DNA from: Gongronella butleri
Lineage: Eukaryota > Mucoromycota > Mucoromycetes > Mucorales > Cunninghamellaceae
Assembly (NCBI GenBank): GCA_025201375.1
Contig: JAIWZP010000059.1
Location: 1-64,000 of the forward strand
Direction of reading: 5' to 3'
Length of the DNA stretch: 64,000 bases
Shown: in pieces, positions 32,386-44,267 of the stretch
How positions within the stretch are numbered: position 1 is the first letter of the stretch
How the letters are laid out: every line of letters begins with the position of its first letter
The notes under the pieces: generated by a model
What the model was told of the DNA's origin: nothing
Databases searched by the model: none
What the model saw: the letters and a program-made list of their open reading frames with translations, nothing else
Made by a program: the position numbers and the translations under genes

Positions 32386-32749
32386 TCATTTTTGTCACAG
32401 AAAAAAAAAAAAAAAAAAAGGCTGACCCTGTTTGTTTGCTGCCCGTTGGGCCAAACAGTCCAGGGAGCAAAGGAAACAAAAAAGCGCCCTCCTTACTTTT
32501 GTGCAACAGCAAAGCCAATCAATTGTCATGCAGCTGGCCCCGCCCGCTTTGGCATCTTTTGGCATTTATAAACGGCCAACAAGAGCGTGTTTTATTCCAC
32601 ATCTTTTTTCTTTTCCTCGTTCTCACACACGCTCTTTTTTTTTTTCCCTTGCAGACGATTTTTTTTCTCTCCCCCTCGCCTCGAATCCCCCCCTTTTTTT
32701 TTTTCTTCCTTTTCATCTTCCCCTGTCTTTTTTGTGCCTTTTTTTTTCC
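32113..32749. promoter_or_regulatory. Divergent region upstream of DCAF7 and FYVE gene
   Basis: Contains a 38-A run (32346-32383), a second A run (32401-32419) and a TATA box TATAAA at 32567-32572, placed 178 bp before the FYVE gene start. The stretch 32220-32338 is an open frame of coding-like composition (..RNWAAYRGTGGHDNANGYQ..) without a start or an obvious partner exon, possibly a relic. Confidence 0.5.
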
Positions 32750-35082
32750 ATGGCTTGCACTCATACCTTTAAGCCTGACGCGACCTTTTCGTCGTCACGC
32801 TCCATGCTGTCTCCTAATGTGTCCTCCAGTGCTGCAATGGCACGCCCCATCAAACAAAGCAGGTGAGACAAAAGATAGGAGAGTGTCCCAATTGACCCTT
32901 TTTTTCATGATTTTCTGCGCGCCCTCTCTTTTTTTTTTTTTTTTTTGATATGACGGTCATCTTTTTATTCATCTGTTTCTTTTCATGTTGAAATCGCCCT
33001 TGGTATTGGCATTGCTTAGACACGCGAGTAAAGCGCATCAATCGCAGCATTTCCAGCATCCGACACATAGGCCCCTGTCAACGAGCAAATTGGCTGCGAC
33101 ATCCAAGGGTGTTGGGCCTCATGACCACGCGAATCATGCCGGTCATACCGTACGATGGACCCCGCCGCCTTTGTACTCGGCAACACTGTCCCCGGACTCT
33201 TCAGCAGCCCCTTTGGCGTCTCATCCTCATCATCATCACGCTCCAATTCATCATCACGCGCACTCTTTTGATGGCACGGCTACCAAGAGCATGAGCACGA
33301 ACCTCCGTCCTCGGCGCGGATCGATTTGCAACCGGGCGTTGTCGTCGCAACAACAGCAGCAACAAGAGCAACAAGAGCAGGAGCAGCAGCAGCAGCAGCG
33401 GCTCCGGCAGCGGCGGTCATCCATGGCCGAGCTCACTCGGCATCCTGCATGGCTTGAACACGCAGGCTTCATGCGCCGGTCCAAATGCTCAGCATGCAAT
33501 CCCGACCCTGCCCCTGTCAAGAGCGTCCTGAGCCCTCCTGACTCAATTGCCGTCCCTATTTTCGGTGGATCCAATTCAGCAAAACCCAAAAAAAAGGCAT
33601 CCTGGCCAAATCATCAACATCATGCCGCCTCGGTCACCACGACATCAACCAAAAGGCGTTGTGGAGGGTCAGCGCCCACCCTGTATCTCCCATCCTCGTC
33701 GCCGCCAAGGCCTGACCATCATCACCACCACCACCACCACCATCCTCATCATTCACACCATCAGCACCACCCATTGGATCAAAAGCACCATGCTCATCTA
33801 CAAATTCGTCACCACCCGCGCACGCGGTCGCGATCGCAGCCGACCCTGCCCGCCCCGCCACCCCCAACAACCATCAAAAAGACCAAAAATCGAGAAAAGG
33901 CAACGTCGCCCCCGCCATTGTCCCTGTCACGCGCCAAAAAATCGGAAGCAAGCACCATTATGTCCCTGCTGGCTCATGATCATCCATTCGATGCCTCCAT
34001 GGCTCTTTCAGACGCTTCGTCGTCGTCGACATCCTCATCATCGTCATCGTCCTCGTCACCTGCACCAACGTCGCCGCCCATCCAGGACGCTGTGGCCCTG
34101 GCGGCCGCCAATGCGCTTGTGTCGGCTTATGTGACCAAGCAAATGCAATTGACGCCTGCACAGCGCTTGATGCTGCTCAACAAATTGTCGCGACCCGACG
34201 CCCTGAATGCTATGGCTGCACACATCCGCAACACGTCGTTTTCGAGGCCATCCACCTCGTTGGCCGCTGCTCGCTCAAATGGGCAGGATGATGCGTTCAA
34301 TCAGGCTTGGTTCCTCACACATTATGACCCATCGGCGCTGATGTTGCCAGCCGTCGTGCACGACACGCCTATTTTGCACACGGACACGGACAACAACCTA
34401 AACCCGCGTAAATCGGCCATTGGGCACCTTTACGACACATTGACCGACGCGTCGTCGACGTCTGATGATTCGACATCATCCACGTCGTCCACCCTGCAAC
34501 CTGCGTCGTCGTCGTCGCCATTTGACTGGGCGACGCAGTGGTTCAAGTCGTCGTCATCGTCACCCAAGGACACCAATGGCCCCATGGACGACGCAGACGC
34601 ATCCATCTCCCCGCCACCCCTGTCGCCATCCTCAAATGCTGCCCCAGGAAAACGACCACTGTTTGTGTTTCAAGGCATGGTCCATTTAGGCAAAGCTCGC
34701 CGCCAATACGCGCTGACCCTAAGCCCGGACGCGCCTCATTCGTTTTACATCTTGCCGCGTGACAATTGGGTCCCTGACCACCAGGTGCCGCGCTGTCAAG
34801 TCAATGCCTGCACCGCCCCTGCCTTTGGATGGCTAAACCGCAGACATCATTGCCGAAGGTAATCGAAAAAGTAAAAATAGCCCAGTGCGTGTGCTCATCT
34901 GTCCTTTTTTTTTTTTTTTTTTTTTTTTTTGCTTCTCTCTCCACGCCAGGTGCGGCCAGGTCGTGTGCCAAGACCACAGCATGAACAAGCTACCGCTCTT
35001 CCACCAAACTGATACCACGAAACACGAGATGGCCCGCGTGTGCGACCTTTGTTGCCACCAATTGCTAAACGAAATGCAATAA
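32750..35082 (+). CDS. FYVE zinc-finger protein, Ser/His/Pro-rich
   Basis: Three exons (32750-32862, 33020-34858, 34950-35082) encode 694 residues. The first 600 residues are low complexity (poly-Ser, poly-Gln near 120, poly-His near 240) and probably disordered. The C-terminal 70 residues form a FYVE finger: WVPDHQVPRCQVNAC, then FGWLNRRHHCRRCGQVVC (the R-R-H-H-C-R phosphoinositide pocket, split by intron 2) and VCDLCC at the end. FYVE domains bind PtdIns3P on endosomes and vacuoles. The N-terminal WxxD is present as WVPD. Intron 1 ends shortly before a second possible ATG, so exon 1 is a prediction supported by phase. The stop codon TAA is part of an AATAAA hexamer (35078-35083). Confidence 0.85.
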
Positions 35083-36577
35083 ACACGTCATGTTGTCAAA
35101 AAAATAAAAAGTGCTACGCTCTAGAATGATGTAACGTGATCTGCGCTGGCTTGTTCCTTTTTTTTTTATTATTTTGTGTGTGCAAAACAAGATGCAAAAA
35201 GGGGCATCGTGCATCAAGCACATGAAAATGACAAGCGGGCTAGGCCTCCGCGCGCTAGTCACCATGCTGGCTCGTCTTGTGAGTCATTGACATGATGGCC
35301 CAAAAGTTTCATCTGCGTTTTTTCTTTTCTTGCATGGATCAACAGGACTGCAACCCGGAAAAAAAGTGCTTCATCTTGTCCCATTTTCACCCTTGTTGGG
35401 GAAAACACACATGTCAAAGCCCATCACATCTTTTTTTTTTTGGCCCTCCATCTGCAAGCCTCGTCCCTCTCCTCCTCCCTGCGTTCCGCGTCGTGCGCTT
35501 GCGCGTGCAGCCGATGTACTTTTTTAAAAGAGCAAATGCTGCAGCACCATGGAGCCCCATGCGGCTGCCAAGTGTGCCGCGCGTACGTACCTTGCCCCCT
35601 TTTTTTTTTGATGATGCCTTGCACTGCGCATAAACACGTGCATCGCAGCCCCATATAGGCTTACTTTGACTGGCGGCCTCCGCAGCCTACTCTTTTTTTG
35701 GGCCGCGCGCTGCGTGTTGGTGCATTACCCTGCATCTGGTCGCTGTGCTCACCGTCCGTTGTGCACTCATCTCGGAGGGTTCAACCAGTCGACAGTTAAT
35801 AAAAAAAAGAGCAGACTCCGCGGCCGTGAACGACGCCAAGACGCCGATTACATTTTTATTTTTACGAACTTCTTTTTTTTTTTGCTATTTGCGTGTCATT
35901 CGTGCCAAGTGGAATGCGCAGCTTTGCACTGCACGGCACTGCACGTAGCCCATCCTTGGCTGCAATTTTGCAGCCTGCTTAGAAGGTCCACGGTAGACAG
36001 AAAAGAAAAGCCATTTGATGAAGAATTGTATTTTCAAGATCTTACCCGATTGAATCTGTTTTCCGCTAGACAGCCCTCTCAAACACAAACCCATGAGGCA
36101 GGGCAAGAGAGCAAAACATTTCTGTATGCAGTGGGATCGCTACAAACCCGCAATAATATGAAAAACTTTCGCTGCGCGTAAAATATTCATTTCATGATGC
36201 TTAATCCACCATGTTCCTGGTGTGCAAAGGAGATTATTGGGAGCGTCTCTGGCACACATGGATTGAGGCCCTGTGCAAGGTGAATTTCACAACAACAGGG
36301 TTATCTTGCGTGAAAGTGGTCTATGATAAATGCACCTTGTAAAATGGCAGTAAGGGTGGTTGATTTGAAAACATTTTGCACGTCCATGTTCTTTGACATC
36401 ATTGCTCGACAACTACATACTATACGTACTGTATGTACGACAGTAGCCAAAATGCACAAATGGCATTATCATAAGCATTATTTATTAAGATTCACGAAGC
36501 GGCGGCATCTAATTATGATAATAAGATCAGCTTGCTTCTTGGTGGTGTCGTACAGTATGATACAGTAGGTACAACAG

Positions 36578-37330
36578 CGGCAACGACTGATGAGCGCCCC
36601 GACGCATGAATCACCTCAAATAAAACAGCGGTCGAACCGGTAAAAAAAAGCACATGTGGTTTGTGGTACAGCGTACAGTATGAGGACGACATCATCGCGT
36701 CGAGTTTTCGGCGAATTATGATACAAGTCTTCACGACGGGGTCGATTTGGCCCTGATTCATCATGCAAAATGCATTTCCTCAGGACCAAGCAATCCGATC
36801 TCTGAAAAAATCTGACATCATTGTAGAAGTTTTGTGTTCACCATACAGTAGTAGGGTTTCTCAATGGGCCACTCAACTCACTCAATTTAATTCAATTCAA
36901 TATATTTGAATTGATTTTTTTTTTTTTTACAGTATCTGTCGAATTCAATTCAATTCAATTCAATTCAATTCATCATACATTAACATCACGCCCGTTGAGC
37001 GACCGTAATTCACTTCAAATGAACTGAGCGATGAATTGAATTATGGCCAGCACAAGTGAATTGAATTGAGTCGAAAAAAAATTCAATTCATTTCGCCCAT
37101 TGAGAAACCCTAGTTCACCATTCTCTAGTTCAAATATAGGACCGGATGAACAAGATCCAAAGGATGCGCTCAGAGAAAAGGGCGTAAGAACTTCTCCATT
37201 TTGGTAGCGCACGCGACAAGGACGCAGTCGATTGATGTGTGTGGCCCCTCAAGTTGAAAGCACTTGTGTTTTGGAGAGATCGCGTCGAGATTTCGGCGAC
37301 TTGGTGTGCAATGACTCTCGAGAACTCGTG
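36578..37330. repeat. Family B repeat copy, split by a MITE
   Basis: Bases 36578-36844 and 37113-37330 together follow the family B unit seen at 2.3-3.1 kb (landmarks CCCGACGCATGAATCACCTCAAA, given here as GACGCATGAATCACCTCAAA near 36600, then CAATCCGATCTCTGAAAAA near 36791 and TCTCTAGTTCAAATATAGG near 37122). The break between the halves coincides exactly with a 9-bp duplicated target. Confidence 0.7.
36845..37112. mobile_element. MITE with 9-bp target duplication, inside family B repeat
   Basis: The insert carries the inverted ends TAGGGTTTCTCAATGGGC (36852-36869) and GCCCATTGAGAAACCCTA (37095-37112). GTTCACCAT occurs directly outside, at 36836-36844 and 37113-37121; the intact 2.8-kb relative has a single site. 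A 9-bp duplication is typical of Mutator-like elements. Seven extra bases (ACAGTAG) lie between the left duplication and the left inverted end. The centre is rich in ATTCA/TTGAA pentamers and a T run, with no coding capacity. Confidence 0.8.
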
Positions 37331-37529
37331 ATTTAGAAGCGTAAACAAGAAATTGACCATTGAACACTGGCATTTGCCTCGATGACGCGTGCTTTTTTCA
37401 TGCAATGCTAGTCAATCCTCTCTTTTTTTAATTTCTGAATGAAGTGGTATATGCAAAGATGTGTCAAAGTGTGGGTGAGGGGGGAAAATACGATGAGTGA
37501 AATGATCGATTGTGCGGCATAGTGTCGAT

Positions 37530-37911
37530 TTACGGCCACAGTGACGCGCTGATCTGCTTGCACGCGGTGCTCGTGGAGGCGAAATGGCTTGGTGCTATGC
37601 GGAGCGGCACGTCCAGGCGCATGAGGTTGATTTTGTTGAAGCATTCATTGAATGTTTCGGCAGGGAGTGCCGATTTGAAGTAGCAGAACGCGTAGGCCGT
37701 CATGTACGCATCATAGTGCGCGCTATGCAGATAGGCAGACGACGCGTGCGCGGCTAGCAATGGCAATTCAGGCATGCGTGCCGTGTCCTTGGCTTTGACC
37801 GATTTGGCGTCGATAGTAATGCCCAAATCGCGATCCATGATCCGCTCAATGTCGTGCGATTTGACGCATGTGCGTCCATTACCGCAATGACCGTGTCTCT
37901 GTTTCCCGCAC

Positions 37912-37954
<43 letters not shown>

Positions 37955-38917
37955 CGCGTCAATTACCTGGTTCTCTCGCGTTTTTCTCAATCTTACCGCG
38001 TATTGGGCGCAAATATCGTCGTCGTCGTCCTTTTTTGCTTTTTTAGACTGGTTTTGGACATTGTCTGCAGCACGTTGTCGTCGTTTTTGAGAGGGTGTGA
38101 GTGCTGTAGCGGCAGTATCTGCTGAATTAGGCGAGGGCGTGGTCAACAAAGGTGGCAGAGCTTGGATGGCGGCATTGTCACTGGCGGGGGCAATGGGAGG
38201 TTTGATTTTGACTTTGAGGTGCTGGGCACCGAGGCGCTTGCACTTTGTAAAGACGTAGGACAGGTATGAAATGTGCTCATTGGCGCCGTCTGTCGCAAGG
38301 AATTTCGTGTCGTAAAAGCCGCCGGGGAACAATTGGACGAGATCGGCGACGAGGGTGGCGAGACGCGTGGGCAGGTTGGCAATGAAGCTCTGGTACAGGT
38401 ACATGATGTCGAGAAGGCCATTGTGGACGATGACGGGGATGCGCTTGTCGTGCAATGTCTTTAGGATGGCGCGCCAAAAGCGGCGCATGGGCTCGGCGCG
38501 CGCAGCATAATCTATTGTATCATCGCCGGCCTGGAACGGGATGCCAATGCGGAAGATGCGACCGAAATCAAGACCGTTCTCGGCCAGGAAGCGCAAATTG
38601 CTCGGGTTTGCCTGGAACGTGGCGGTATTGGCGGCGACAAACTCGAAATTGGTCATGTTGTAGCGCGTGCGGCCGTCGTCCTTGTTCTTTTTTTTGCTGC
38701 TGCTGACAACGGTCAGGCCAAATGAAAACAGGGTGTGCGTGCGCACGATCTGCGACAGCTCGGCGTACCGCTGGTCCATATGTTTTGTGACTTTTGGCGC
38801 AAAACCCGAGAATTCACAGTCAAACGCCACATAGTCGCCCTCGCCCAGCACCTGCAGGATCGGGCCGATGAGTCGCTCAAAATTGTCGTTGGTCACCTCT
38901 GTGTAGGTCACCGACAT
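37530..38917 (-). CDS. TOE1-type CAF1-family deadenylase
   Basis: Two exons (37997-38917, 37530-37898) encode 429 residues. The DEDD nuclease fold is clear: DYVAFDCEFSGF (Asp33, Glu35), HNGLLDIMYLYQSF in the middle and the closing HSAHYDAYMTAYAF. Between the two halves lies a CCCH zinc finger, C303-x8-C312-x5-C318-x3-H322, reading ICAQYA, then RHGHCGNGRTCVKSH; its first Cys is in exon 1 and the rest in exon 2. The nuclease-CCCH order and the basic stretch SQKRRQRAADN..KKAKK (a likely nuclear signal) match TOE1/CAF1Z, which trims 3' ends of small nuclear RNAs in animals. The intron has a run of about 40 A on the genomic plus strand (T on the gene strand). It is head to head with the F-box gene. 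Confidence 0.88.
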
Positions 38918-39311
38918 TTTTGATCAAAAAAGAAAAAAAAAAAAAAAGGAAAAAGAAAATGGTAAGAACATTGAAAGTTTTGCGCGACCTGCCCTACTCC
39001 CCCCCCCCACCATCCGCCTCCGTTTGATTCTCCGTCGCCACCAAAAAGGGGGCTCCATTGATCTCGATCGACCTCCAAAAAAAAAAGAAATAAAAAAAAA
39101 TGAGGGAGAGGGGAAGAATGGGACGTGACGTGCCCAATTTCACGACAAGTACGATGAAAATGGATGTATGAAATGAGCGGGTTCATGCGAAAAAGGTGAG
39201 AATGCAAGGGGCGCGTGCTCGTGCGGTGTTTCAAAAGCAACATACAAGGGAATTTCTACGCCCTGATCTGATTTTTGTTAGTCTTTCTTTCACTTTTTTG
39301 TTTCTCACGCG
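38918..39311. promoter_or_regulatory. Divergent promoter region of TOE1 and F-box gene
   Basis: 394 bp between the two starts. Contains A-rich runs at 38926-38947 and 39076-39100 and a C run at 39001-39008. No TATA box stands out. Confidence 0.45.
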
Positions 39312-41606
39312 ATGGAGACGCTTCCAGCTGAAATCCAGCTGGCGATTGTGGACTATCTGTATGATACCAAGGACAAGATCGAGCTGGGGCGAACGTGTCG
39401 GCGGTTTGAAAGGCTGTTGTATGGGACGCCGCGGTGTTGGTCGCCTTTGGACCTCTCTTTATATGCAAACCGGGTGACGAATGCTGTGTTGTTGTCGATG
39501 CTGCGGGCACGGGGGGTGACGATTGTGCCATCGCGTCAATTGGAGACGCCTGTGTTGGATGGCATGCAATTGCAACTAGATGCGATCAATCTCAGTGGAT
39601 GCCATCTATTGAGCAGCGATGCCGTGCTCACCGTGGTGCGTACACTCCCACGTGTGAGCACATTGATCATCAACAGGTATCCATCCATGGCGGCCCCGGA
39701 AGAATTGGATCGGCATCCACGCCATTATAAACGTACACGGCTCACCATGATTGATATGCTGCGCGACGACCTTTATCAGTGCCGCCCGCGCCACGGGCTC
39801 GCGTCGACCACCATGGATCTCTCAAAGCAGCCGCTATGCTGCCTTTCCCTCGCCGATATCACGCTCCGGCATCTGTTTTTGAATACAAAGAGTCTTTCCA
39901 CGCTTTCATTGCAACATCAGGCGCTCAGAAAGGCCACTGTCCAGCAGATGCCGTCGCTCCTGCCTCAATTGCGGTCGCTGGACATCTCGTCGTGCGACAT
40001 TGCCGTGCCCGACCTGCAATTGCTCCTTCGCACTTTGGTCCCACGCCTGCACACCTTTAAAATGCTCAATTTGGACCTGACCAACCTGACCTTGCTTGGG
40101 TTGCAGCTGCACGGGCGCGGTCTGCAGTGCCTGCATCTGTCATGCATTGATCCGCAATGGCTGCCCAGCATTGTGCGCGTTGTCCAACATTTGAGCGAAT
40201 TGGCGGATTTCCGTATGACGCGATTAAGGTCCGGCAACATTGACGCGCTGATTGCCGCCCTCGCGCTTCGCCCAAATCTGACGCGTCTCGATCTGTCGCC
40301 AAAACTGGAGCTGTACCCCAAATTCTTGGCCACGTCATCCATGCAAAATGCGTCCAATCCACACCAAACCGCGCCTCAACCCGCACAGACCACGTCGTCC
40401 TCCAACCGCACCACCGTCATCACCATGAATACGAACAATGGCACCAGAACAACCACCATCACCACCACTACTAGCACCACAAGGACCCCGAATGCCACCG
40501 TTTTACCCCAAAATACGCCAAATGCCCAACAACGACCGCCCACACCCACGCAGCCCAATGTCACCGATACCGATACCCCTAGAGATGCTCTTACAGAGCA
40601 ATTACCGCCATCGCCACCGTCACCTACTGCTTTATCATCATCAACAGCCAATGGTTCGGCAACAAATGCCAATTCGACGCAAATCGCGACAAATTCGCCG
40701 TCGACGACGCCCATTCCAACGCCGACACGCGCAGGATTGCATCCTTCCCCTGCCGCATCAGGCGGGGCCACGGTGCTGCCGCCTCAGGCGCAGGCGATGC
40801 TGCGGCGGCCTGCACATGTGTTTCCACCGCATCCGCATTATCATCCGCACGCACGGGCACGCGTTGCAGCCGCTGCCCATTACAACAATTATAGCCGGTA
40901 CAACAACACCATGTTCACTCGCGCAGAGCACAATTTATTGGTGACGCCCGGCGCACTTCAGCCACTTGCCGCCCTGGCCCATCTCGTCGAGCTCCGTTTG
41001 TGTTTCCCTACCGTCGACAAGACCGCTCTTGCGCGCTTCTTCCGTACAACCGCCGCGGCACACACGTTGCGCATACTTGAGCTGCGTTTGCGCCCGACCG
41101 TCGTCATCCATCACGTCCATCGCCGCCGTCCACCCGCACAACACCCGGAAAACGCGTCTGACGTGCCCAATGGGCTTGACCATGGATCTGACGATGGAAA
41201 CAGCAGTGGCAGCAGCAGCAGCAACGACGACACCGATGAGATTGCGCATGATTATATTGACGGCATCGATCATCTTACTCAATTGCACACTTTGCAATTG
41301 TTCCACGTGCCGCTTCGTGCTTGCTCCGTCGACACGATCCTGGGCCTTTTGAATTTGCAGTCCCTCACCTTGTACGAGGTTGGCCCGCTCGGCAAATTGC
41401 GAACAGACTTTCTGCGCACCTGGATGACCCAATTGCCGCGCCTGAACATGATCCGCATGGATCTTGTCCCCTTTTCTCTCGCCTCCATCAGCGACCTGTT
41501 GCATGACACGCTCGATGAGAGCGTTATCACTCAGGCTGCACAAGGCCACCACAATGGCGACACTATGCTCTTGCGACAAGACAATCAATGGCAATGGATA
41601 GACTGA
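39312..41606 (+). CDS. F-box protein with leucine-rich repeats
   Basis: A single 764-residue frame without introns. The N terminus METLPAEIQLAIVDYLYD then CRRFERLLYGTPRCW is an F-box, which binds Skp1 in an SCF ubiquitin ligase. Residues about 60-330 contain irregular leucine-rich repeats (for example LRSLDISSCDI, LTRLDLSPKLEL). A Thr/Asn/Pro-rich stretch (about 345-530) looks disordered, and leucine-rich repeats resume to the end (LQSLTLYEV, LNMIRMDLVPF). The split repeat array with a disordered middle is unusual. Lack of introns is unlike most neighbours. The substrate is unknown. Confidence 0.85.
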   Translation: METLPAEIQLAIVDYLYDTKDKIELGRTCRRFERLLYGTPRCWSPLDLSLYANRVTNAVLLSMLRARGVTIVPSRQLETPVLDGMQLQLDAINLSGCHLLSSDAVLTVVRTLPRVSTLIINRYPSMAAPEELDRHPRHYKRTRLTMIDMLRDDLYQCRPRHGLASTTMDLSKQPLCCLSLADITLRHLFLNTKSLSTLSLQHQALRKATVQQMPSLLPQLRSLDISSCDIAVPDLQLLLRTLVPRLHTFKMLNLDLTNLTLLGLQLHGRGLQCLHLSCIDPQWLPSIVRVVQHLSELADFRMTRLRSGNIDALIAALALRPNLTRLDLSPKLELYPKFLATSSMQNASNPHQTAPQPAQTTSSSNRTTVITMNTNNGTRTTTITTTTSTTRTPNATVLPQNTPNAQQRPPTPTQPNVTDTDTPRDALTEQLPPSPPSPTALSSSTANGSATNANSTQIATNSPSTTPIPTPTRAGLHPSPAASGGATVLPPQAQAMLRRPAHVFPPHPHYHPHARARVAAAAHYNNYSRYNNTMFTRAEHNLLVTPGALQPLAALAHLVELRLCFPTVDKTALARFFRTTAAAHTLRILELRLRPTVVIHHVHRRRPPAQHPENASDVPNGLDHGSDDGNSSGSSSSNDDTDEIAHDYIDGIDHLTQLHTLQLFHVPLRACSVDTILGLLNLQSLTLYEVGPLGKLRTDFLRTWMTQLPRLNMIRMDLVPFSLASISDLLHDTLDESVITQAAQGHHNGDTMLLRQDNQWQWID

Positions 41607-43956
41607 ATTGCTTTTAATAATAAACCATCGCTTCTTATGCCCGATTTCTTCTTTTTGAAAAACGAGAGAGGGAGCATGCTGCAGAATACACGCTGTCATC
41701 AACGCTAACACCCCGAGACGCACAACAGCGAAAAAAAAGTAGGCAGTGGTGAGTAGAAACCTCGAGCGGGGCTCAGCAAGCGGGCTGCCCAAGAAGCAAA
41801 TCGAGCAAGTGGGTACTGCTGACCCGCGGAGCACGCTGCAGAAACTTAATGCACTGACCCATCGTGTCGCGTTTGCTTCGATTTGGTTATGTCTTTTCTC
41901 TTTTTTTTTTCTGGGCTGTTAAGGCTGAAAAGGCATGTAAGACTTGCAAAAGGCGGTGTATATATTCTTAAAAGTCTCTTTGTCTCTTTTGACTTCATAA
42001 GCATCGCTGTCGTGAATGCCAAAGAGTCGTCGTTTAAGCGACAAAAAAGCAAAAACGGCGATTGCATGCTAACGGTCACGCTGTAAATAAAGATCTACGC
42101 TGCCGCTCCAGGTATCGAAAGATGCGCCTGAGTCTCCTCTATCTGAAACAACTTGTTTTGTGGCGTTACAATGCGATGCCGTTGAGAAACAAACATTTAA
42201 ACCCTGAAGCTGCTGTTTTAATCGACTTGCCGCAGCCCTGCGGAATGCAGTGCCATGGTTTTGTTCCGGTCGACGCACACAATCGTGCTCTACACTGCAC
42301 TATTAAAAAACACAAATCGAATAGGCATATTGATAAGAAAAGGCACGTTTCATGGTATTTCATCCTCGTCGTAGAGATACCTCTTTTCGACGCACCTCCT
42401 GAGCTTGGCGCCACTATTTCGCAGAGAAAATTAGAAAATCAAGAAAAAAATGTGCTTTGAGCGTGGAATTGAGTGTGGATTGAACCCAAGAATGCTTGTT
42501 TTGATCCCATATGAATCAGCGCCATAAGACGGTCAGAAAGAATACGCCCTGTGATGAATCTGTCGTGATCTCACTGAGGTAGCATTAAAAGTACACGCTA
42601 CACCGAGTTTACACTTTTTATTTCGCACGAGTGCACGAAGCATCTTGTCGAGAAACAGGGCACTCGTCGAATCTTTTGCCTTGGTCTTTCTTTGTTTCAA
42701 ATCTGGGACGATTTGGGCAAGCTCACTTGGAAGTGCTCTTAAGGGTGCTCGTTTTTTAGCGACAGGTCTATTGTAATTCACCAACAAGGCACTTTCCAGC
42801 CCTGAAACGCGTCTTACCATGAAGTGGCGAGCTAGAAACTCTAAAGGGTATTCATCTCATGGCTGCCACAAATGATTGGGGACGCGCCAGACGCAATTCA
42901 AAAAAACGGCTGTGTAGAGCTCTCGAACCAAAATTGAAAAATCAGGTCTCCAGAATTGGACCAAACTTTCATACAAGAAACGCTGCAAGGAGAAACCATG
43001 GAAAACGCAAAAAGAAGACGCGGTCCATCCAGTCAGTGACGAGCAATGGGCAATTTTAGATTTAATATCAAAGGCGAATTGCACGGGAAAAACGCGCTCA
43101 GAGAGCTGTGCTGACGCGTCCACTAGCAAGAGAGACGTCAGGTGCATGGATTTGATACGGGACAGGCGCGTGTAACGCGACGCTTGACGCGGTTTATCAC
43201 GTGTCGAAAAACATATATGATTTTGAATCCGTGTCAAACATGCCAAAAAATCACATTTTTTCACGGATCACCCATATCCACATACGCAGCGTGCCTTGCT
43301 CTTTTTGATGATATAACTTTCAGGGCGCTGCGCGGAATCCTCGCTGAGTTTGCTTTGCGATGAAAATCCACAGGTTTTTGCGTTTTACGCGCCAACCTGT
43401 TGATGCACCCCAGGTTTTTATCCCGTTTGCGTAGGCGAATGGCTATGCTCTACCATGTGGTGGAATGGCGTGGCGATCTGAGGACCTAAATTTCACCATT
43501 TTCAACTCGTCGACTCTAGCCCTTGGAAAATCGGCGTTTTTCAAAATCGTGAGAGCGCGACAACCAGTGGTCGTAGAGCCTCGGGGGCGGGAACGAGAAG
43601 GCTTGGATTTACTTGTTCAAATGACAAATGTCCCTAGAAGTCTGACGTTCATCAGGAACCAAGCAGAAAACAACAAAATGCTCCATTTGCGAAATTCTCG
43701 ACAAGTGCATGACAATCATTACTTTAAAACAATAGCAATGCACGCGACTGACAAAAAGACCAATGGTCCAAAATGCAACTTTGATGTCATAGCGGCTCGG
43801 ATGGTTTAAAAAAAAAGCAAAAAATGAAGAAACTCTGCCCGCTCATAAACATCCGTTTGTTTTCTCCATTCATCACGCTCTGACAATGCCACCAAGATGT
43901 TCCCGGGCGATTTGCACGCGTCAAGACACCGGCTAGGCACAACATATAGGCGCCAC

Positions 43957-43999
<43 letters not shown>

Positions 44000-44267
44000 T
44001 CCAAAATCATTTTCATTTTTATCCCGGCGATAGAAACAAAGGTGGTGAGTGTACAATGTGACGGAGGAGGATGGGGAAAGGGGGAAAGAGAAGGAGGGGA
44101 ACGATACCAAAAGAAAAAATATAGATAATAGTTGAATTACGAAAGGGAAAAAGGAAAAAAAACGCGCGCATATGTAACAACAAGTACAAGTGGAGGAGGG
44201 GGAAGGGGGAAAGGGGCGTGGAACAACAGCAAAATTGACGGAGGGGGGAGATCATGTGCAGGTGCAT
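41607..44267. other. 2.7-kb intergenic region with family A repeat
   Basis: No gene supported. AATAAA at 41619-41624 is the likely polyadenylation signal of the F-box gene. A 95-codon minus-strand frame at 42533-42820 and other short frames have no recognisable domain. A family A repeat lies at 42925-43560, a run of 39 A at 43959-43997, and purine-rich sequence leads up to the NST1 stop. Confidence 0.6.
42925..43560 (+). repeat. Dispersed repeat family A, copy 3
   Basis: Same orientation as the 17.5-kb copy, opposite to the 23-kb copy. It retains two coding-like blocks on the plus strand. One reads LDAVYHVSKNIYDFES.. and ends RSVPCSF then stop (about 43180-43308). The other starts ATG at 43465 with MAWRSEDLNFTIFNSST and stays open for 114 codons to 43809. 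Confidence 0.65.

Larger units (their letters stand above)
35083..37529. other. 2.4-kb intergenic region with nested repeats
   Basis: Between the FYVE gene and TOE1. The first 1.1 kb holds only short frames and T runs. The part 36.4-37.35 kb holds TAC(A/T)GTA motifs, a family B repeat copy and a MITE inserted in it (listed separately). No gene supported. Confidence 0.6.
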
